Shown here: positions 61,648 to 62,760 of the stretch, piece after piece | How positions within the stretch are numbered: position 1 is the first letter of the stretch | How the letters are laid out: the number at the start of each line of letters is the position of its first letter | Source: Flavobacteriales bacterium | GTDB taxonomy: Bacteria > Bacteroidota > Bacteroidia > UBA10329 | Direction of reading: 5' to 3' | NCBI GenBank assembly: GCA_021739695.1 | Contig: JAIPBM010000028.1 | Location: forward strand, 1-62,760 | DNA: 62,760 bases | Made by a program: the position numbers and the translations under genes | The notes under the pieces: generated by a model | Database searches by the model: none | The model's input: only the letters and a program-made list of their open reading frames with translations | Told to the model about the DNA's origin: nothing

Positions 61648-62625
61648 ATGAAAACTGCGCATTTCTTAGTTCTATTTTCCATAACGATGCTGTTTGGTTT
61701 CGCTCAGACCGTGGTTGCACAAAATGAATGGCCTAGTTCGAACTCAGAATGGAATTTTGCTTTTGGCGGACCACCGTATTACGGCTACGCTCGGTACTAT
61801 GTAAATGGTATTGAGACAGTTCAAGGAAAGACCTGTACCCGTTTGTTCGGTGACAGTTACTTCTTGTCCAATTATACGCAAGGTACAGAACCAAGCTATC
61901 TATGGTATTTTGACGGAGACACACTATGGCATTACGTTGAAAGTGAATCTGTTTTTCATCCTTTGGTTTGCTTCAACGCAGTTCCAGGTGACACTTGGTT
62001 TCCGCTCGACACAGCGATTGGAGATGCTACCTGTTCTAACAGCCCGATGGAAGTGACCGATACGTTTTCAGTTTATCACAACGGACAAGCATTCCGTGGA
62101 GTGACTGTACATACCGAAGTTGACGGATACATATGGTGGGGAGGTTCTTTTAACGAACGAACATTTATGGATACTGCAACCTATTCAAATGGTAATCCTT
62201 ATTTCGGATACAATCCGTTTCCGCAATACAACGGATGCAGCGGTGTAGTTGATTGGTACTTCTATTCTTTGCTGTGCTACTCAGATACAGAACTTGATAT
62301 TGTCGTTAACAACATCAGTTCGATAGAAGGACATCAGAATTGCGACTATCCTTGGAACGAAGTATCGGTTCACGGGCTTGACCCCTTAGAAAACGTGCTT
62401 TTTTATCCCAATCCGACAAGTAACCGAATTCAAATAGACCTTGGTTCTACAATCGGAACAATCACAATAAACGCATACAACGCTTTGGGAGAATTGGTTA
62501 GCACAGAAACGCGGAATTCACAGGTACGTATCGACTACATTTTACCAGACCCAATAGGCATTTATCTACTTCAATTGGTTCAGACGGACGGAAATGTCAC
62601 TAACCTGAAAGTGGTGAAAGAATAA
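61648..62625 (+). CDS. Cassette 2 gene: T9SS-secreted protein
   Basis: A 325-residue protein with signal peptide (FLVLFSITMLFGFAQTVVAQ). A W/Y-rich middle (NEWPSSNSEWNFAFGGPPYYGYARYY) is followed by a T9SS type A sorting domain (residues about 250-325): NVLFYPNPTSNRIQIDLGS, INAYNALGELVSTE, LPDPIGIYLLQLVQTDG, ending KVVKE. The function is unknown. It lies entirely within one cassette unit, 26 bases after the left box, and the right box begins 5 bases after its stop. Confidence 0.85.
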   Translation: MKTAHFLVLFSITMLFGFAQTVVAQNEWPSSNSEWNFAFGGPPYYGYARYYVNGIETVQGKTCTRLFGDSYFLSNYTQGTEPSYLWYFDGDTLWHYVESESVFHPLVCFNAVPGDTWFPLDTAIGDATCSNSPMEVTDTFSVYHNGQAFRGVTVHTEVDGYIWWGGSFNERTFMDTATYSNGNPYFGYNPFPQYNGCSGVVDWYFYSLLCYSDTELDIVVNNISSIEGHQNCDYPWNEVSVHGLDPLENVLFYPNPTSNRIQIDLGSTIGTITINAYNALGELVSTETRNSQVRIDYILPDPIGIYLLQLVQTDGNVTNLKVVKE

Positions 62626-62630
62626 AAAAC

Positions 62631-62760
62631 GTTTGCCAACATCAACTATAAAAATAGGGCGTGAAGTGGTTGCCGCTAGTTCATCATGGTTTGCAGTTTT
62701 CGGTTTCGGGCGAAAGGACGAAGGTGTTAAAACCCTATTTTCATAGTTGTAAAACGTTGG
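62631..62760. other. attC-like palindromic element E2 (cut by window end)
   Basis: It starts with GTTTGCCAAC (62631-62640), the reverse complement of the cassette 2 left box. CAACTATAAAAATAGGG (62643-62659) and CCCTATTTTCATAGTTG (62733-62749) are inverted repeats with 16 of 17 matches. GTTGG at 62756-62760 looks like the start of the next cassette's left box. If complete, the element is about 135 bases, as E1 is. Confidence 0.75.

Noticed and set aside
60679-62760. Insertion sequence with terminal inverted repeats
   Set aside because: No transposase is encoded. The inverted boxes are specific to each unit and the palindromic element recurs between units, which fits cassettes better than an IS.

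Overview
The window looks like a chromosomal segment of a Bacteroidota bacterium, most likely Flavobacteriales or a close relative. The evidence is: C-terminal type IX secretion (T9SS) sorting domains, SprB/GEVED/DUF2341-type giant surface proteins, a TonB-dependent receptor with a carboxypeptidase-like N-terminal domain, WG-repeat and DUF4159 proteins, the futalosine menaquinone route (MqnB/MqnD), and Bacteroidota-type -7 promoter elements (TAnnTTTG). No phage, insertion sequence, rRNA or tRNA was seen.

Layout. 0-0.6 kb: dispersed repeats and a 21-bp-period array. 0.7-5.1 kb: rsmE, a DUF4159 protein, hutH and a helical protein. 5.2-13.8 kb: secreted surface proteins (S74 chaperone protein, an unknown 382-aa protein and a 1950-aa adhesin-like protein). 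13.9-17.1 kb: diheme peroxidase, thioredoxin-like protein and a haem/copper monooxygenase-like protein. 17.1-28.1 kb: comEC, a SirB1-like protein, a FemAB-like protein, rny, a probable 6S-type RNA, zapA, a coiled-coil protein, an M23 peptidase, a ParE-type toxin-antitoxin pair and a VWA-like membrane protein. 28.2-36.7 kb: fabG, an EEP-family hydrolase, thyA-folA, two lipoproteins, mqnD-mqnB and fadD. 36.7-45.0 kb: cold-shock protein, WG-repeat protein, TolB-like propeller, WYL regulator, nucleotidyltransferase, photolyase, a miniature T9SS protein, two orphan genes and ndk. 45.4-52.1 kb: a T9SS cargo protein, a TonB receptor and a beta-helix lipoprotein. 52.2-54.5 kb: a trx / c-type haem / rhodanese / TauE operon. 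54.5-57.5 kb: an MbnP-like protein between two MbnH-like diheme peroxidases. 57.6-58.7 kb: a sialidase. 59.2-62.8 kb: a CpkA-like regulatory-fold protein, the longest 21-bp array and an integron-like gene-cassette array.

Two structures stand out. (1) At 60.7-62.8 kb two genes each sit in a unit bounded by GTTG-N4-AC on the left and GT-N4'-CAAC just after the stop codon. N4 and N4' are complementary within a unit but differ between units. Each unit ends in a palindromic element of about 135 bp with shared AAAATAGGG/CCCTATTTT arms. This is the architecture of integron cassettes and attC sites, but the boxes do not fit the canonical GTTRRRY core. (2) Four unrelated-looking intergenic arrays (306-536, 29134-29380, 45038-45355, 60087-60475) all keep a 21-bp period over 11-18 units. 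That is two helical turns of DNA and also a heptapeptide frame. Two of the arrays share an identical 26-base opening.

Other notable points: a perfect TGTGA-N6-TCACA operator placed near -41 of the TauE operon; an in-frame palindromic repeat insertion in thyA; and an MbnP/MbnH-like locus. Functions are read from motifs and family knowledge only; no database search was run.
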